Source: Phallusia mammillata (lineage: Eukaryota; Chordata; Ascidiacea; Phlebobranchia; Ascidiidae). From it: a stretch of 64,000 nt of DNA. Of the stretch, positions 23,801 to 36,400 are shown in pieces. Under the pieces are notes generated by a model that did no database searches, was not told the origin of the DNA, and saw only the letters and a list, made by a program, of their open reading frames with translations. Every line of letters begins with the position of its first letter. Within the stretch, counting starts at the first letter, position 1. The translations under genes were made by a program, and so were the position numbers. The stretch lies in contig QLIY01000063.1 in assembly GCA_003260075.1 (NCBI GenBank), positions 1 to 64,000 on the forward strand, read 5' to 3'.

Positions 23801-26800
23801 ATTTTAAAGTTATTTAGACACAGACAACAAAAAGCATACAAACAATCACATTTTTATACCATAGCGGCGGAATCGCGTCACTGATGACAAGATAATTATC
23901 GTAAAGTTATTCAACATTCCACATAAAGGCGTGTGTTTGACTTACAACAGCATTTGGTGGTAAAACGCGATGCTATGACGTTGAGCAAAGCGAAGAGCAT
24001 TGTAAAAACTTTGACGAGATAAGCACATGATTCGAATACGTCACATGTTTATGACTTTTAGGATTTACAAACTACCATTTTCTCAGCACCCCGAAAATCC
24101 CTTTTATCCGCGCTTTTGTTAAGGCGCGAGTTCTATTTTCAAACATTCTTTTGTGTTTTCTCTTCGAAGTGGTTTTGTCGGGACACAAGGATATCTATAA
24201 TTCTTTTATCTCATAAAGTGCTTTACGACCCTCGGTGAACAAATTCTTTAAAATGACTTATCGCGTCATGAGAATCGCACCACACTATAAGAATATTATG
24301 GTGCAAACAACGCAAATGGATTTTCAGCACAATTTTTCTCGGTCTAGTTCTAAGTTATAGAGCCTTTGTTACTTTAAGTTGTCCCTAATAATCTGCATTC
24401 GAATATACTTACAGGTGATTGGGAACCACCACGGGTTCTTGTGCCTGCATGATTTGCTGAAAAGCTTTTTTGAACATAATCGCAAACGAGCTTGATAATT
24501 ACAGCTTCTTCAGTAGATTGCTTTATGTTCAAAACACTATGCCTTTTAAATAAACCTTATGATACAAAAAAGAACAGAATCCAATTAGAACACAAACAAA
24601 CTGGCTGCACCCATAGCTTTCCTTGAATTCTCCTTAATTCGATTCTCAAGACGCTTTAGCTAAATATTCAGACGTAAGCAATAAACCATAACTGGTATTG
24701 ATTCTTAAGCGCAACGCCTGTCAATAAGTCACTCCATCTCGCTAATTTACAACCGTCCTCCTTTCCTCAAAGCATCAATTGGCAATTTTAATACCTGAAC
24801 AATCATTAAATACAAAATTCTCAAGAATGACCTGTAGTACAGTTTATTTCTTGTTGTAAATGCTTTCTCGTGTAGCCAACAACTGTTAAAGAAAGAAAAA
24901 ACGTTCTATGTACGATCTGATAACAGTCCTCCTACGCCGGTTCTCGAGCAATAAACACAAAACGCCTCAAACATGGCGTTTTTGTTGGGCGCAGACGGGA
25001 GAAAAATAAATCCCAAGAACAGGCCGACCATGCACCTACGCGACTTGAGAAAGCGCCGGATTTTTAACACCTGATGTTAGATGTTTGTTTTGCTTGAGGG
25101 CGAATTCTAGGGCTGCGGCTAGCTGCTACATAATGTTAAGCTAAGCGGCAATTATAGACGCCTAGACCTAACTAATAATCTCTATCCTTATACAGACTGG
25201 ACTGATTGCCTAGAAAATTTTAACGAAAATACATTTCGTCTGATAGAACCTGATCCTCGCTTCTATATTTGCCAACGTGACACTCTCGCTTTATTCTAGC
25301 AGCCGTAGCGCAGTAGCCACATCACTGTTCGGCAACACGCGTTTTTCGTGTCGACTGCGGTCGCATCTGCAGCGCTTTCCCGGCGTTTTACCCGACCACA
25401 ATTTCCCGCGATGGCGCAAAAAAACGCGTAACCAACCGCCTCTAAGCGCTCGCCGTCAAACTGCCATGTTATCAAGCGCTGCTGAACAAACTAGCAAAGC
25501 CAGGACAATGGGATCAGGGTGACGTCAGAAATGAAAAAGAGTGTTCCTGCCTAAAAGTGACGCATGGGCCACAACTTGAAGTCTTTTGTGTGTGACAGTT
25601 GTTGAAATAGTCGGCACACATTGCTTAAAGAGATCTTGCCACGATTGGCGCAAACCTTGACGTAGTTGGTCTTTTTGACAAAAACGTTGGTGTGGTCATC
25701 ATCGCCAAAACAATAGTTTAAATAAACACGCAACGTTTGGTTCAATATTTCTGCAAGTCATCACCAAATAACAAAAAATGAGTTTTTTTCACGTCGAAAA
25801 GTTTGGAACCGTTTACAAAACACTTAAACAATAACATTAAGTGATGTTTTCAGTATTGTTTATTATTTGACCGGTGTAATTTTGTGCCTATATTTGCCTC
25901 TCTTGTTATTCACTAAACATACTGTTATATTAACTGATGGAGTTTATAGACGCCCGTTAAATTAAAACAGTTGAATCAACGCGTTGACTTTGACACCTCT
26001 AATTATCGCGGGTCGCATTTTTTTCGATCACTGTCAAATTGTCGTATTGATCGCACACAAAATTGAACAAAGTTTAAGGCCCGCCTGCCTAAATACGCCG
26101 TATGACGTAAATGCATTTCTCTGGCAGATGCTTGGTTCCATCAATCACATTCAGTTTGAAATAAATGCAAAAAAATCTTTCATTTTAGAAAGTCAATAAT
26201 TCATAGCAATTAAGGCTTAAACCTCCAGAGTAGGCGTTATGTTGAACTCAGAACAACAAACATGTATAATTTGACCGAATTTGAAAGCTAGAGAGCAAGT
26301 TTTAACATCCGGTTCGAATGCGAGAAATGACGTTCATTGGGCATCAAAAGCAAAATTCGAGCACCGTGCCACAAATTCAAAAATACAAACAAATCATAAC
26401 AGCTGCTTTCACAAGGACACTCAGGGTCGACCGCTCGCGTTGCCCAAGGTACTTCATTCACTATAGTCGTTTAAGTCTGAGTTTGGTTTACCAACTGGTT
26501 TTAAAACTAACAAGACCTATTTGCACTCAATGTTAGCCACTTGTTGGCAATTTAAAAAGGTATAGAAATTAATATCAAACCTATTCTCTGTAGTCAAGTG
26601 GCGATGAAGTAGTCAATTTGTAGAGAACGAATGACTCGAATTGATTAATGCTTAAATAGAACATAATTAACCAATTGGTTAACAGGGTTATCACCCAATT
26701 TATTGTGCGGGGTGAAATTACTGGAATGCATGGCATAAATTGGCCTGTTATATTTGTTGGGTTTCCAACTTGCTATTTTTAGTTCTAGTGAATTTTCACG

Positions 26801-29800
26801 TTTAATTGCAATTAGGTTAACAATGTATTCTCTGAGATCTCGCGGGTTTAACTCAAACATCTATGAATTTTTTGTACAGTATGTGCCAATTAACGCATGT
26901 TAAAAGACGGATATAGCGCGGCAACTCTACGGAGAACCATTTCGTTTGTCCCCACGTCCGTAAACTGTCACAACGCTGATCGGATAAATCGATTTCACAA
27001 GGCACTCGACAATGCGGTATCTAAGACAGTCGGTTGATATTTGCACTAGTTCAGAAACGGGCCGTTTGTCTTACTGCGAATTCAAACAACCAACATACCA
27101 GTGTAAATAGGCACAGCATGCACCAACGACCCTATTGACCCAAACGTGCTCCCAACTGCGCTATAGCTCTTGCTATTTCCAACAGAACCTGTCACAAGTG
27201 CCGAAAACCCTCTTCTTGCGACATTATGTCTACACAACTTGTCAGTGTGTACAAGTCCATACACGATCAATAACTTTGTACAGCGTGCATAAAAACTATT
27301 AATCAATTGCACAGCGTGTAAAGATCTTTAAAAAAAAATTGTGGCAAACCGTTAACTCAAAAAATTTCAAAAAATCGCTCGAATCCGGAAGTGGTGATTA
27401 CTGTATAATTGTTATTATGGATGTTAACGCCTCGTAGGTTGTTTTCAAAGAGATCTTTTAATCCCAAAATTTGACATTCATTGGTCGGTTCAGAGCACCA
27501 TTGACGAAATTTGCTGTTTACGACGTGCTTTCCAAAATTTGGTCGGTCCTAATAAGGATGGGGTAGAGGACACTGCTAATTTATCTTAGGCAGCCGGGAA
27601 TATTTAACCCGGCGTCGATCAGTTGATACCTGTTCCCAGATCTAAACACGGAATGTCGGTAAACCGCACATTTGCCACCGTCTTCCGCTGGAAATCTGAT
27701 ACAACCAGAGTCACGTATAAAATACGTCGAAAGACCAATTTTTACGAGATAAAACCATCACACAGATTTTAATAGAAAATCGTTCCTTTTTGTCGTAAAC
27801 ATGGGTCAACACCGTTTTTAAGGATCCGGTCGTTATTAACGTACTTGAATTGGCTTATTAAAACGTACAGAACACATCGTAACACTTAAATACACATAAA
27901 TTATCACAGTTTGCGGAGACATGCCTATTGCTATAGCATATGTGCTTTGGACATATTTCCACATACGAAATTTTCCTGCTAAAATTACTTCAATTTTGTC
28001 TTTTTTTAAGGTCTATATACGTTAGAGCAGAACATTTTAAATATATGAAGCGGTCCTTTTTAAAGTTTTGTGACTCCTGCGTTAAAAATGTTTTGTTTAA
28101 GGCCCTCCATATGAAGTTTAGTTTTTCATGCAATTGTAATAAACGGTAGTTAAGTCACGTTCTTTGAAAGACTTTCAAAAAGCTTGAAATATGACACGCG
28201 TGGCATTTATATCACTAAACACCATTTTATTACGTATCGTCTACGTTGCGAGGCAAAGTCATGGCTATGTCGCGTGCGTATACAGTTCCCCTAAATTAAA
28301 TAATGTATGGGACCCATGCAAATGAACATAAATCATTAATGCTTACTGTCTGCATCCATTAAACAGACGTCAGCTATGGTTAAAGGTGTACCAGGTCATT
28401 TGGTGCGCGAACCGAGCCAAGGTTAAATATCTGTCATGTTCATGTTGAAAACACACCTACATTTATAGTGCGAATATTTGACAATCTATACGTGCCCACA
28501 AACAAAACGACATCAACTGTTCGAATTGAAATGATAAGAAATGTCCTAAAACGGTTTAAATCTTGGATGAACGAAAAACATATCGAAGTTAGGGAGTGTA
28601 TAATTTTAAGATGAGCATCAATTCATAACTGGGATAAATCCCGAAGCGTTCATGTAGACCAGCGATCGAGGCACACTCATATATGAATCATACTACGCAT
28701 GTTTACCAAATCAGTCGTTCACCAAGCATTCCCATAGGGCAAGGCGCAGGCTAGAAAAATTTAGCTTGCGGTGAGATTCGAACCCACGGCAGGAGCCTTT
28801 CCGAGAGTGTATGAAAGTTTTCAAAATCATTCTCACCGTTTAGTCTCAGCGCCAAACGCAGATTCCAACTCATTGAATTTACTCGAAGACGTTTGTGATT
28901 CCAAATCCTCATCGATTTGTTCGTAGTTACTCGCATTGCTTTTGCTCCCAGGGCGCCACCCTCTGTTCACAAGACCGCGGCAGTAGGGAATGCACACGCG
29001 GATGAAGAGCGCCGCTAGTGACGCGAATACCAGAACGCAGCCGACCGTGATGGCGGTGATAGTCGCTGGAAAAGCAAAGGTGTATCGCTAAATGGTGGTG
29101 AACCAAAACGAAGCCAACCACTTTGTTAAAGATACGCTATACCCGACTAAAGTCCTCCATAATAATAGTTCCCTGTCAGGCATGCCTTAATTGGGTTTGT
29201 CTCGAGATTGAGAGGTTTAAACATTAACTTTGGAGTTATTCCTAGTGTGAATGTGGCCTTGCTGCGTCCGTCTACCCACCATGACATGTCGACAACCGTA
29301 ACAAACCCTTCAGTCATAAAATTTGGAAAATTTATTGTACTTTCTGTTTGGTATTTCACCGTTAAATTTAAGGGAAGTCTAAGCGAATAGTTATGCCTAT
29401 AAATTTATATTTCTGCAACTTATACTCTATAAACTTTAACAAGGCACATTTGTTTAGTAAGAATAGTAAAAAGCAAAAAAAAAATAGAATTGCTAGATAG
29501 CATTGCACTGAAATAATTCAGTGAACAACACATAATTTGTAACCCTACAGTCTTTGTAGACTGCACAACCTTTATTCAGTGGGGGCATTTACCCGCGCAT
29601 GTTGCACGTAAGGGAACTGCGTGATAAGAGATAGGATTGCACCTGCCGATTGATTGATTTAAAATGTGTGCCATTGCTGCTACGCTTTGTGCACAAACAC
29701 ACCTTACAGTTTTACGTTCAAACCTAAATTCAAAGGTGTGCGGGGGTCCGTATTAAAGCTTAATATCTAAGGTAATATGCAATGTCATAAAACGATCAAA

Positions 29801-30329
29801 CATGCCATAAAGTGAAAACCATAAATATCACAAAAGTAAAATATAAGATTTGTTTTATATTACTCTGTCTTGTGATATAGTGGATTTACAGTAAAACTCA
29901 TTCTCTACTGGTTGTTACAACAATGCAAGGATGTTTAGGCGGGGCCGAGATGACTTTGCGTTTTACGGTTTAAGACTATACCGCGGTAGTTAGTAAAAGA
30001 GGTAAATTCTTCACAACAAGTTTCGGTAGGAGCTGGTTGCCTCAAACATTTTCCGGGCGAAATTATGCGGCGCGGCAAAAGCGATTTGATATGGAAAAAA
30101 TCTATGTTTTCTACAATTTGTATTTCGACTGGTATCTTTCTAATTTCTGTTTTGGAACCGTAGACTTGTAGGTAGCACGCAACACAAAGCATATTATACA
30201 CTTACCTATTCTTAACGTGGTTGCATTTCTGGTTATAAAATCGGAATCATCCTGTAAGGGAATATCTGTTGCCTCGATATTTTGAACGTTTTCTTCTCTG
30301 GTTGCAAACCCAAAAAAGTCGTCCGCCAT
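17836..30329 (-). CDS. SYT15: Synaptotagmin-15-like protein, 638 aa, 13 exons
   Basis: Tandem-C2 membrane-trafficking protein. Exons 5' to 3': 30206-30329, 28837-29065, 27099-27229, 24413-24464, 23443-23626, 22214-22355, 21516-21636, 21016-21124, 20315-20464, 19569-19736, 18916-19042, 18568-18723, 17836-18059. Total 1,917 nt, with every phase matching. The N terminus MADDFFGFATRE leads into one helix (TAITVGCVLVFASLAALFI, about residues 44-62), then a serine-rich linker. C2A starts near residue 340 (GRVWFSLVYD...VRVIK, FVKIFLLPDERISQQTK, NPLFNESFVFQV). C2B holds GDLNVSLCYNPTLDRLTVVV, VRVTL...IIKTKKT and the end HWQDMMDHPRKAIAKWHSLS. The LLPDER and KTKKT segments fit SYT15 best, with SYT14/16/17 next. 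Calcium-binding aspartates expected in the C2 loops are largely missing (QLGNRGHNNSLRDSFVK; MDLEETSIFVRV), so Ca2+-independent binding is likely. The linker exons were placed by phase and splice sites and are less certain. Confidence 0.92.
18409..18464. repeat. Perfect-loop hairpin with 25-bp arms in a synaptotagmin intron
   Basis: GCCCATTGGCACTGCACAAA...TCT is followed after about 6 bases by its reverse complement, with one mismatch in 25. A further partial copy (GGGCAGTGCTAATG) follows. It lies between the last two coding exons. A microRNA-like precursor or a tiny fold-back element are both possible. Confidence 0.75.
19168..19355. repeat. Fold-back inverted repeat with 55-bp arms
   Basis: Arms 19168-19222 and 19301-19355 are reverse complements with about two mismatches (core CCAAATTGCCAGC and GTAGAATAAAACGTATTC), around a 78-base spacer. 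In the synaptotagmin intron between 18916-19042 and 19569-19736. No target duplication was identified. Confidence 0.85.
22565..22984. mobile_element. Non-autonomous hAT element, 420 bp
   Basis: The left end CAGCGGTGTCCAAACT and right end AGTTTGGGAACCGCTG form a 16-bp inverted repeat with two mismatches. It is flanked by a perfect 8-bp duplication GTTTAGCC (22557-22564 and 22985-22992). It has GGGGTCCG and GGGACCGCGAAGCGG stretches typical of such elements and no transposase. It lies in a synaptotagmin intron. Confidence 0.9.
24465..27098. other. Long synaptotagmin intron (2.6 kb)
   Basis: No exon, RNA or mobile element with clear termini was recognised. Around 25280-25520 is a more GC-rich patch with CG dinucleotides and a short open frame without an ATG; its role is unknown. 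Confidence 0.5.
28755..28836 (-). repeat. tRNA-like T-arm fragment beside a synaptotagmin donor site
   Basis: On the minus strand GTGGGTTCGAATCTCAC forms a T-arm with a 5-bp stem. CGGTGAGA at the exon donor is the reverse complement of TCTCACCG. No complete cloverleaf with acceptor stem is visible, so this is at most a SINE or tRNA relic in the intron. Confidence 0.3.
29066..30205. other. Synaptotagmin intron 1
   Basis: AT-rich, with no recognised element. It separates the 41-residue N-terminal exon from the transmembrane exon. Confidence 0.5.
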
Positions 30330-32229
30330 CGCTCTGTGCGATTTGCTTAAATGCGGAACTTATTACAGCAAGTGCTATTTCTACGCCACAAGTTTTACCA
30401 AAACACAATCTAAAACCAAGCATAGTTCATCAACATTCAAAAAGTCAGACTTTCGCCGCATACTCATGATATAGGTTTCTTTAGACTATTTTACACTTTT
30501 GGAATGCAAAAAATTGTAGTGCTTACTGTCCAGCTGTTAAAGTAGGTAAGTATACTAAAAACGATGCTTTTTGACTTGCAAGTGAACGCTTTGCGATTCC
30601 CAGAACAGAATTACGCCAACTACAGCATACTACCTCTGCTTTGAGATTTTCGCTGCGCTACTTACAGCCGTTTTAAAGAAAAATGGTTAAGGCTTGAGAA
30701 CCATTGCGCACTTTCTCAAGGGTTAAAAGATTAGACCGCGCTTCGGAGAGCAATTTTGTACGCTACGGGCATCAATAACTTTTCCTGTCGCCAAAAAATA
30801 CACTGAAACCGGATTTGAGTTCTTGCGACTGGACGAGAATCAATTTGTTTACTCAAATCAAACTGAGCCAGCGCACTAGGCCACTTCAAGGCTGCCGCAA
30901 ACCCTTCGTCGCAAAAGCCTAAACCCAAGGGTCTGACTCATTTTGTAATATTCCTACACACAAAAGCGGTTACTTTTGAGTCCTCAACAAGGCTTTTCCC
31001 TCTTTGAATTTCGTCGAATTTGGCATAAAACTTTATTACTGGAACCACCGAATTCTCAAGCGCGTAAAAGATTATTGGTGGTGACGTAAGTTAGCAAAGA
31101 AAAAACCTTCGGCCATATTTCGTAACCTTGACATGTTATAATCTCTTACACAAAGATATCGGCCTTAGATTACACAGTGTTAGGATTCGAACCAAACGAA
31201 ACACGATAATTTATAACAACAGTTAGACTGGTGGGTTTTAATAGTCAATTGCAAAAGAAAATCAATTGTTTGCTCACGTCTGATCGATTATGATATTTCG
31301 CAAGTACACTTTCGCGCAAGCAAATATCCGGGTTTTTATAGCACGTACTTCGCACCAACCTTTAGCAATCGTTATCTTCATGCATCAGCAAACCTAACCC
31401 ACCCGGATTCGACTTTTTGTTCTGACAATTTTTTTGTCCAACACTTTCTTATACGCATGTTAATAACTTAAACCTGCCATTATTACACGATGCCGTTATA
31501 ATAACCGTAAATACAACGCAAGTTGTATTTGCTCAGACTACATAGACTCACAACAGAACTAAACTATCTGGTCGTCACGCATCATTTTCTTTGCTCCACG
31601 ACAAGTACCGAAAAGACTGTTTTTTTCTCTCAAAAGTCCCCTAAAGTTACGCCACAATTCTTAAACGGTAGTTTTTCGGTATCCCTCTTACACAACGCGA
31701 ATGGAATTTTAGTTTCGATATTTTGCTTGTCAAAAAGTGCAAGGGGTTGTAAATTTTGATATTTTCAATACAAGCGTTTCATTTGCAAAGCAAATCTCAT
31801 AAAAGGACCATAAAAACAGCTTTGACCTATAGACCAAAACGTATGTTTACTTTTCACGGTTTTTGCAAATGCTTACCACGCTTTCTTGGTGTCTGGCGTG
31901 ACATTATGAAGGTGGTTATTAGGGCATTCAAGAAAAGCAACCCATGTGTTTCGTGATTGAGATAGTTTGAAATGAACAGTATCGGACCCTTCAACAGGCA
32001 GCATCGATATTCACTGAAAAATATTTTTCATTCTTAGTCATGTTTTTTGCGATTTTTTGTTTCCCTTTTTCCTGTTAATTTTATATCGATATTAACCTGT
32101 GTTTTTTTTAAATGTTACTGACCTCAAGTGTCAAATGTTATTGTGATTGAATCCCTGAAAGGGTCAAAGTTGCTACATTTGGATATTAGAAGTTAGTTGT
32201 AATACAAATGAAATTATCGGACTATTCTG

Positions 32230-32620
32230 TTATATGCCAACAGGATTTCCTTAAAATTGAAATAAAGTGTTTGTCGTAAACAATCTAATAGAACTTTCTT
32301 TACAGATGCGCCGGCATGAAATTCCATTGTCGTTTCCACATAGACCGGAACGCGATGTTACAATGCTTGAAAGAGTGGCATTGACAAATTGTTCCTCCAA
32401 GGTACAACAACGGGGGGGGGGCCGTTAGATGTCAACAGGATTTCCTTAAAATTGAAACAAAGTGATTGTCGTAAACAATCTAATACAACTTTCTTTACAG
32501 ATGCGCCGGCATGAAATTCCATTGTCGTTTCTACATAGACCGGAACGCGATGTTACAGTGCTTGAAAGAGTGGCATTGACAAATTGTTCCTCCAAGGTAC
32601 AACAACAGTAAAATGTGCGT
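32230..32620. repeat. Direct duplication split by poly-G, containing an exon-like unit
   Basis: About 175 bp (CAACAGGATTTCCTTAAAAT through AAGGTACAACAAC) occurs on both sides of 10 G at 32412-32421, with a few substitutions. Same pattern as the other homopolymer-split duplications in the window. Confidence 0.8.
32306..32401 (+). CDS. Candidate 96-bp exon of unknown gene (duplicated at 32501-32596)
   Basis: It is preceded by TTTCTTTACAG and followed by GTACAAC, and is open for 32 codons in one frame from an ATG (MRRHEIPLSFPHRPERD...). The copy at 32501-32596 has the same splice sites and frame. It could be an upstream or alternative exon of the PDZ/ZM gene 1 kb downstream, or of a separate gene. 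I do not recognise the peptide. Confidence 0.3.
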
Positions 32621-33020
32621 CACACTCTTCTAAAATCGGTTTCTACATGATGTGATTGGTCGAAAATATTTGTCTTGCATTAAATTTGAAAAACAGTCAT
32701 ATTTTCACACTTCTTTTTGTTATTTGTGTGTGCCATGAGGGGTTTTCCAATTTGCCCCAGAAAGATCTCTTTGAAAAGTGCAACTATCATCACATGTTTA
32801 GGATATGATGACAAAATTCGGTTGTGCTTGGCAATGCTAGAATTCCATTTTGTTGTTTAATATGAGTCAAATTGATGTATACGTGTATATGCTGTGGTTT
32901 TCATACTGTACAGTAGTTAGTTACTGTGCAGTAACGTAAAAAAGTTTGAGAAACACTGAACTTGGTAATGTAAAAGGCCAGGTCACATATTTTCACCTAA
33001 AAGGTGGACAAAATATGGTA

Positions 33021-33236
33021 TTATTTACAAATGCAATCAAACAAAACAAAGTTACCAAACCTTTCCCTTGGCCACGACTTGATCTTGTAGCAGTAATCAA
33101 CAGCTTGAGTTGTATGAAACAATGTGATGTACAGCAACCCTGTCAACACCGCGACATGCAAAGCAAAAGTGACAATTGACCTTAACACCACGGGGTCACT
33201 CAACAATCTTGGTTTCTTCTTTGCTCCGTAATTAGC
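33021..33236 (-). CDS. Candidate coding fragment with one hydrophobic segment
   Basis: Minus-strand open frame of about 70 codons without an ATG, containing SIVTFALHVAVLTGLLYITL followed by a polar, aromatic stretch (DYCYKIKSWPRERF) and a possible GTAACT donor. The pattern is vaguely like the N-terminal helix of FAR-17a/AIG1-type proteins, but no further exons were found. Could be chance. Confidence 0.2.
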   Translation of the reverse strand, partial: ANYGAKKKPRLLSDPVVLRSIVTFALHVAVLTGLLYITLFHTTQAVDYCYKIKSWPRERFGNFVLFDCICK

Positions 33237-33463
33237 CAATCAGAATGGCGACGAAGAAACGAATTGCTCTGTGATAAACGAAGTGTTCGGGAAGATAACT
33301 GCTCGGCTATCATTAGGCTTTAGTGCCCCATGGAAGCAGTAACAAACATGAAAAAGCATTAGTATAGTTACTTAGTCTATATAGTTGAGAATAATAAGGG
33401 CAAATTTTAGCAGGTTTTTTAATTTTCAGGATTAGCAAGTTTGGTGTTATAGGCGGCTTTAAA

Positions 33464-36400
33464 ATGCCCTATGAGGTGTCAATGTCGGGAGGTTCCCCTT
33501 GGGGCTTTCGACTGTCCGGTGGACCCCTGAACTTTAAACCTGTTGTGGTATCACGGGTAAGTAATCGTCAGTAATTCACTTTGCATAAACAAATTTAAAC
33601 CAAAAACCTCAAACAAGTTTTCCTTTATCTAAAAATATAAATCCAGTTTGGTAAGAAAATGTGCTTTCCCAAACAATAGTTTCTCCCATTGCCGACAGAC
33701 TGTTCATTAATCACATGGAGAGAAATGGTATAAATCTAGTACTCAACACCTTTCAATTAGGTTTCGAAAACGTGTTGTTGAGTTACACCCACTCATACAT
33801 TCTTTTTTATTTGCTGCAAGTATATGTGTTGTCTGTGCCTCTAAATTTTGTAATAATTTGTATTAAAATGCATGACTTTGATTTAGTATGGAACAAATTC
33901 TTTACATAAAAATCTGCTACGGTTGGAGTTCCTGCATGAGTGTAAGCGCTTTTGTCAAAAACTCACATTTGATTCTAAGGTGACACCTGGCGGTAGGGGG
34001 GGGGGTTCTAAATTTTGTAATAATTTGTATTAAAATGTATGACTTTGATTTAGTATGGAACAAAGTCTTTACATAAAAATCTGCTACGGTTGGAGTTCAG
34101 CTGCATGAGTGTAAGTGCTTTTGTCAAAAACTCACATTTGATTCTAAGGTGACACCTGGCGGTAAAGCTGCACAGGCAAATGTGATGCAAGGAGATGTAC
34201 TGGTTGCTATCAATGGTTTTGCCATCAGTGACAACGATCTGCCCGAAATCATGGAAAGGGTCAAGTTGTCTGGTTTGACGCTTCACATGACTCTACTGAG
34301 GTAAATGTTACTTAAAAGTACAGCGGCGATAGCTGTAATTTAGGTTGTAGCCTGACTATTTTTGTGACATGTAAATCACCGAGTCTTGTTTTATTCACGT
34401 GCTGTGACAGTTTTAGCTACACTTTGACCTGTTAAGTAAAAAAAATACCAGGCCGTTACTGAAGTCAAAACAATGAAAATTACCCTCCTGTAACTACTAA
34501 AAAAATATCATTTTTGTATTCATTAGGGGTTGCATAGCCTTTGTGTATTTGGTGGATGGCAAAGTAATTGGGCGTGCAGTAACGAGTGCACATTTTGTTC
34601 CCAATCTATCAAACTTCAAACGAAATAAAAATCCCGAAAATTTGGGAAAGTACTTTAACGTGTTCCCCAAATTGCTTACAAGAGCACTTTAAATGCCCAA
34701 GCACAACCGCAAAAGTCTGTTGTTCCCTTTACCCCTCCATCTTCTGGTGCATCACTAATCGTTGTTATCAGTCATTCTATTTTGGGTCTGTGTCATCAGC
34801 ATGGATTGCGACGACTGCTGGAAAACAGGGCCGACGTGTTTTAGAGTGCGAATGGCAGCTATTAACAGTTGTTGTATGCAAGGCATCCCTGCCCTGTCAT
34901 CGCCAACTGACCGTACGAAGCGGTCTTTGTTGCTGTTAATAATCATGTACTGAAATGTGTAGCTGTCCACGCTAAATCAAGGGTCTGTCAATTGGCAAAT
35001 TTAACACTTTTATGTCGTTCCAACCAACCTCTTTTCATGCTTTTTTGTTTACATGTTTCATTACTTTTATTACAGTCAAGAAGAAATCGAACAAACACTT
35101 AACAAGAAACGTCACTCTGAAGCCAACTTCACATCCGTGTCAGAAATGTAAGACCAATAAATTGAACTAAATCTGTTTAAATCAAAGCAACATTTTAGTG
35201 TGGTATGTGGCAACCAAAATGCAACGCATTGTGTTTTTACAGGGAACGACCAAGAAGTCAACTAGTGATGACGCCCCTCAGGTAAATCATATTAACATAG
35301 AATATGATTATCATGGAAAGATTAAGGTTATGTAAAGAAAAAAGAATTCTATAACTAACATTTTAATGTACAATGTTTTTCAGTGAAAGACCTTCGAGCC
35401 AAATAAGGTACGCATATTTATTACATAATTTAAGTATTTAATTGCAAGTTTTCTAACCATAAGTGACCTGAGAAACATTTACAAAAAATTTTGACCACCC
35501 ACAGTAATTTGACATAATGTTTCACAAGAATCAAGTCAAGTTAAGATAATTTAAATATAGATCGCCAAAAGATGTTTTTATAAACGTAACCAGTCCAAAC
35601 AAAAACTGTCAAAGCGAGGTGGGTTTGGTGTTGATGAATGGAACCGGTAGAAGGGATGCTACGAAAGCAGACACTAACGGGGTACAGATTGGCTCGAACA
35701 ACATGCCAAAAATTACCATCAAAGTCGGACGAAGAAGCAAGGGCAAAACAAAGCGCGGTGATGCCCGCGATAGTCGAGAAAAGCGGTTAGAATTGAACAC
35801 CACCTCCTGAAACACGCACTAGCTTGTTTTGCACTAAATCAATAGTCGCAAGCAAACCACATAACGTTTTGTCAGCTTTCACTTGCTTTTTTCATGCAAA
35901 TAACCACCTTTTTTACACATGCACAGAGAGATATTGTTTTCGAATGTCTTACTAGTGAAAACAGTGCATATAAAGAACAATTTATATCCACACAATGTCT
36001 TGTCAGCTTTCGCTACCTTTTTATCTCAAAATATTCAGTTTTTTACGCATGTACAGACCGATAATGATAAAACTATTGTTTACGAGTGTCTTATTATTAA
36101 GAACATGTTTTGTCACCTTTCATCAGCTAAACCTACTGTTTACAAATGTCTTATTAGACGGTACATAATTTTTAAACTTGCTTTTCTCAGCAACGCTGCC
36201 CAGGAAGAAGTACGTAGTTCGACTCCCAACGGTGAACTGGTACCCAAGAGTCCCAGTCTCCTGCCCCCAGTCACTCGAAGTCCCAGTCCCCAACTAGCCC
36301 CAAACCCAGTTTGTGCAAGCCCCCAACCACCACCACCGGCGCCTAAACCCAGAACAAACAAGCCAAAGAAAGTTGAAATTGAGGATTTTGATGCAAAATA

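Larger units (their letters stand above)
30330..33463. other. Divergent intergenic region between synaptotagmin and the PDZ/ZM gene
   Basis: About 3.1 kb expected to hold both promoters. Contains a poly-G-split duplication (about 32230-32620) carrying a possible exon, and an open stretch encoding a hydrophobic segment on the minus strand (33021-33236). Otherwise nothing is recognised. Confidence 0.5.

Noticed and set aside
28755-28860. A tRNA gene on minus
   Set aside because: Only a T-arm-like segment is present; no acceptor stem or clear anticodon arm, and the upstream part is a coding exon of synaptotagmin.
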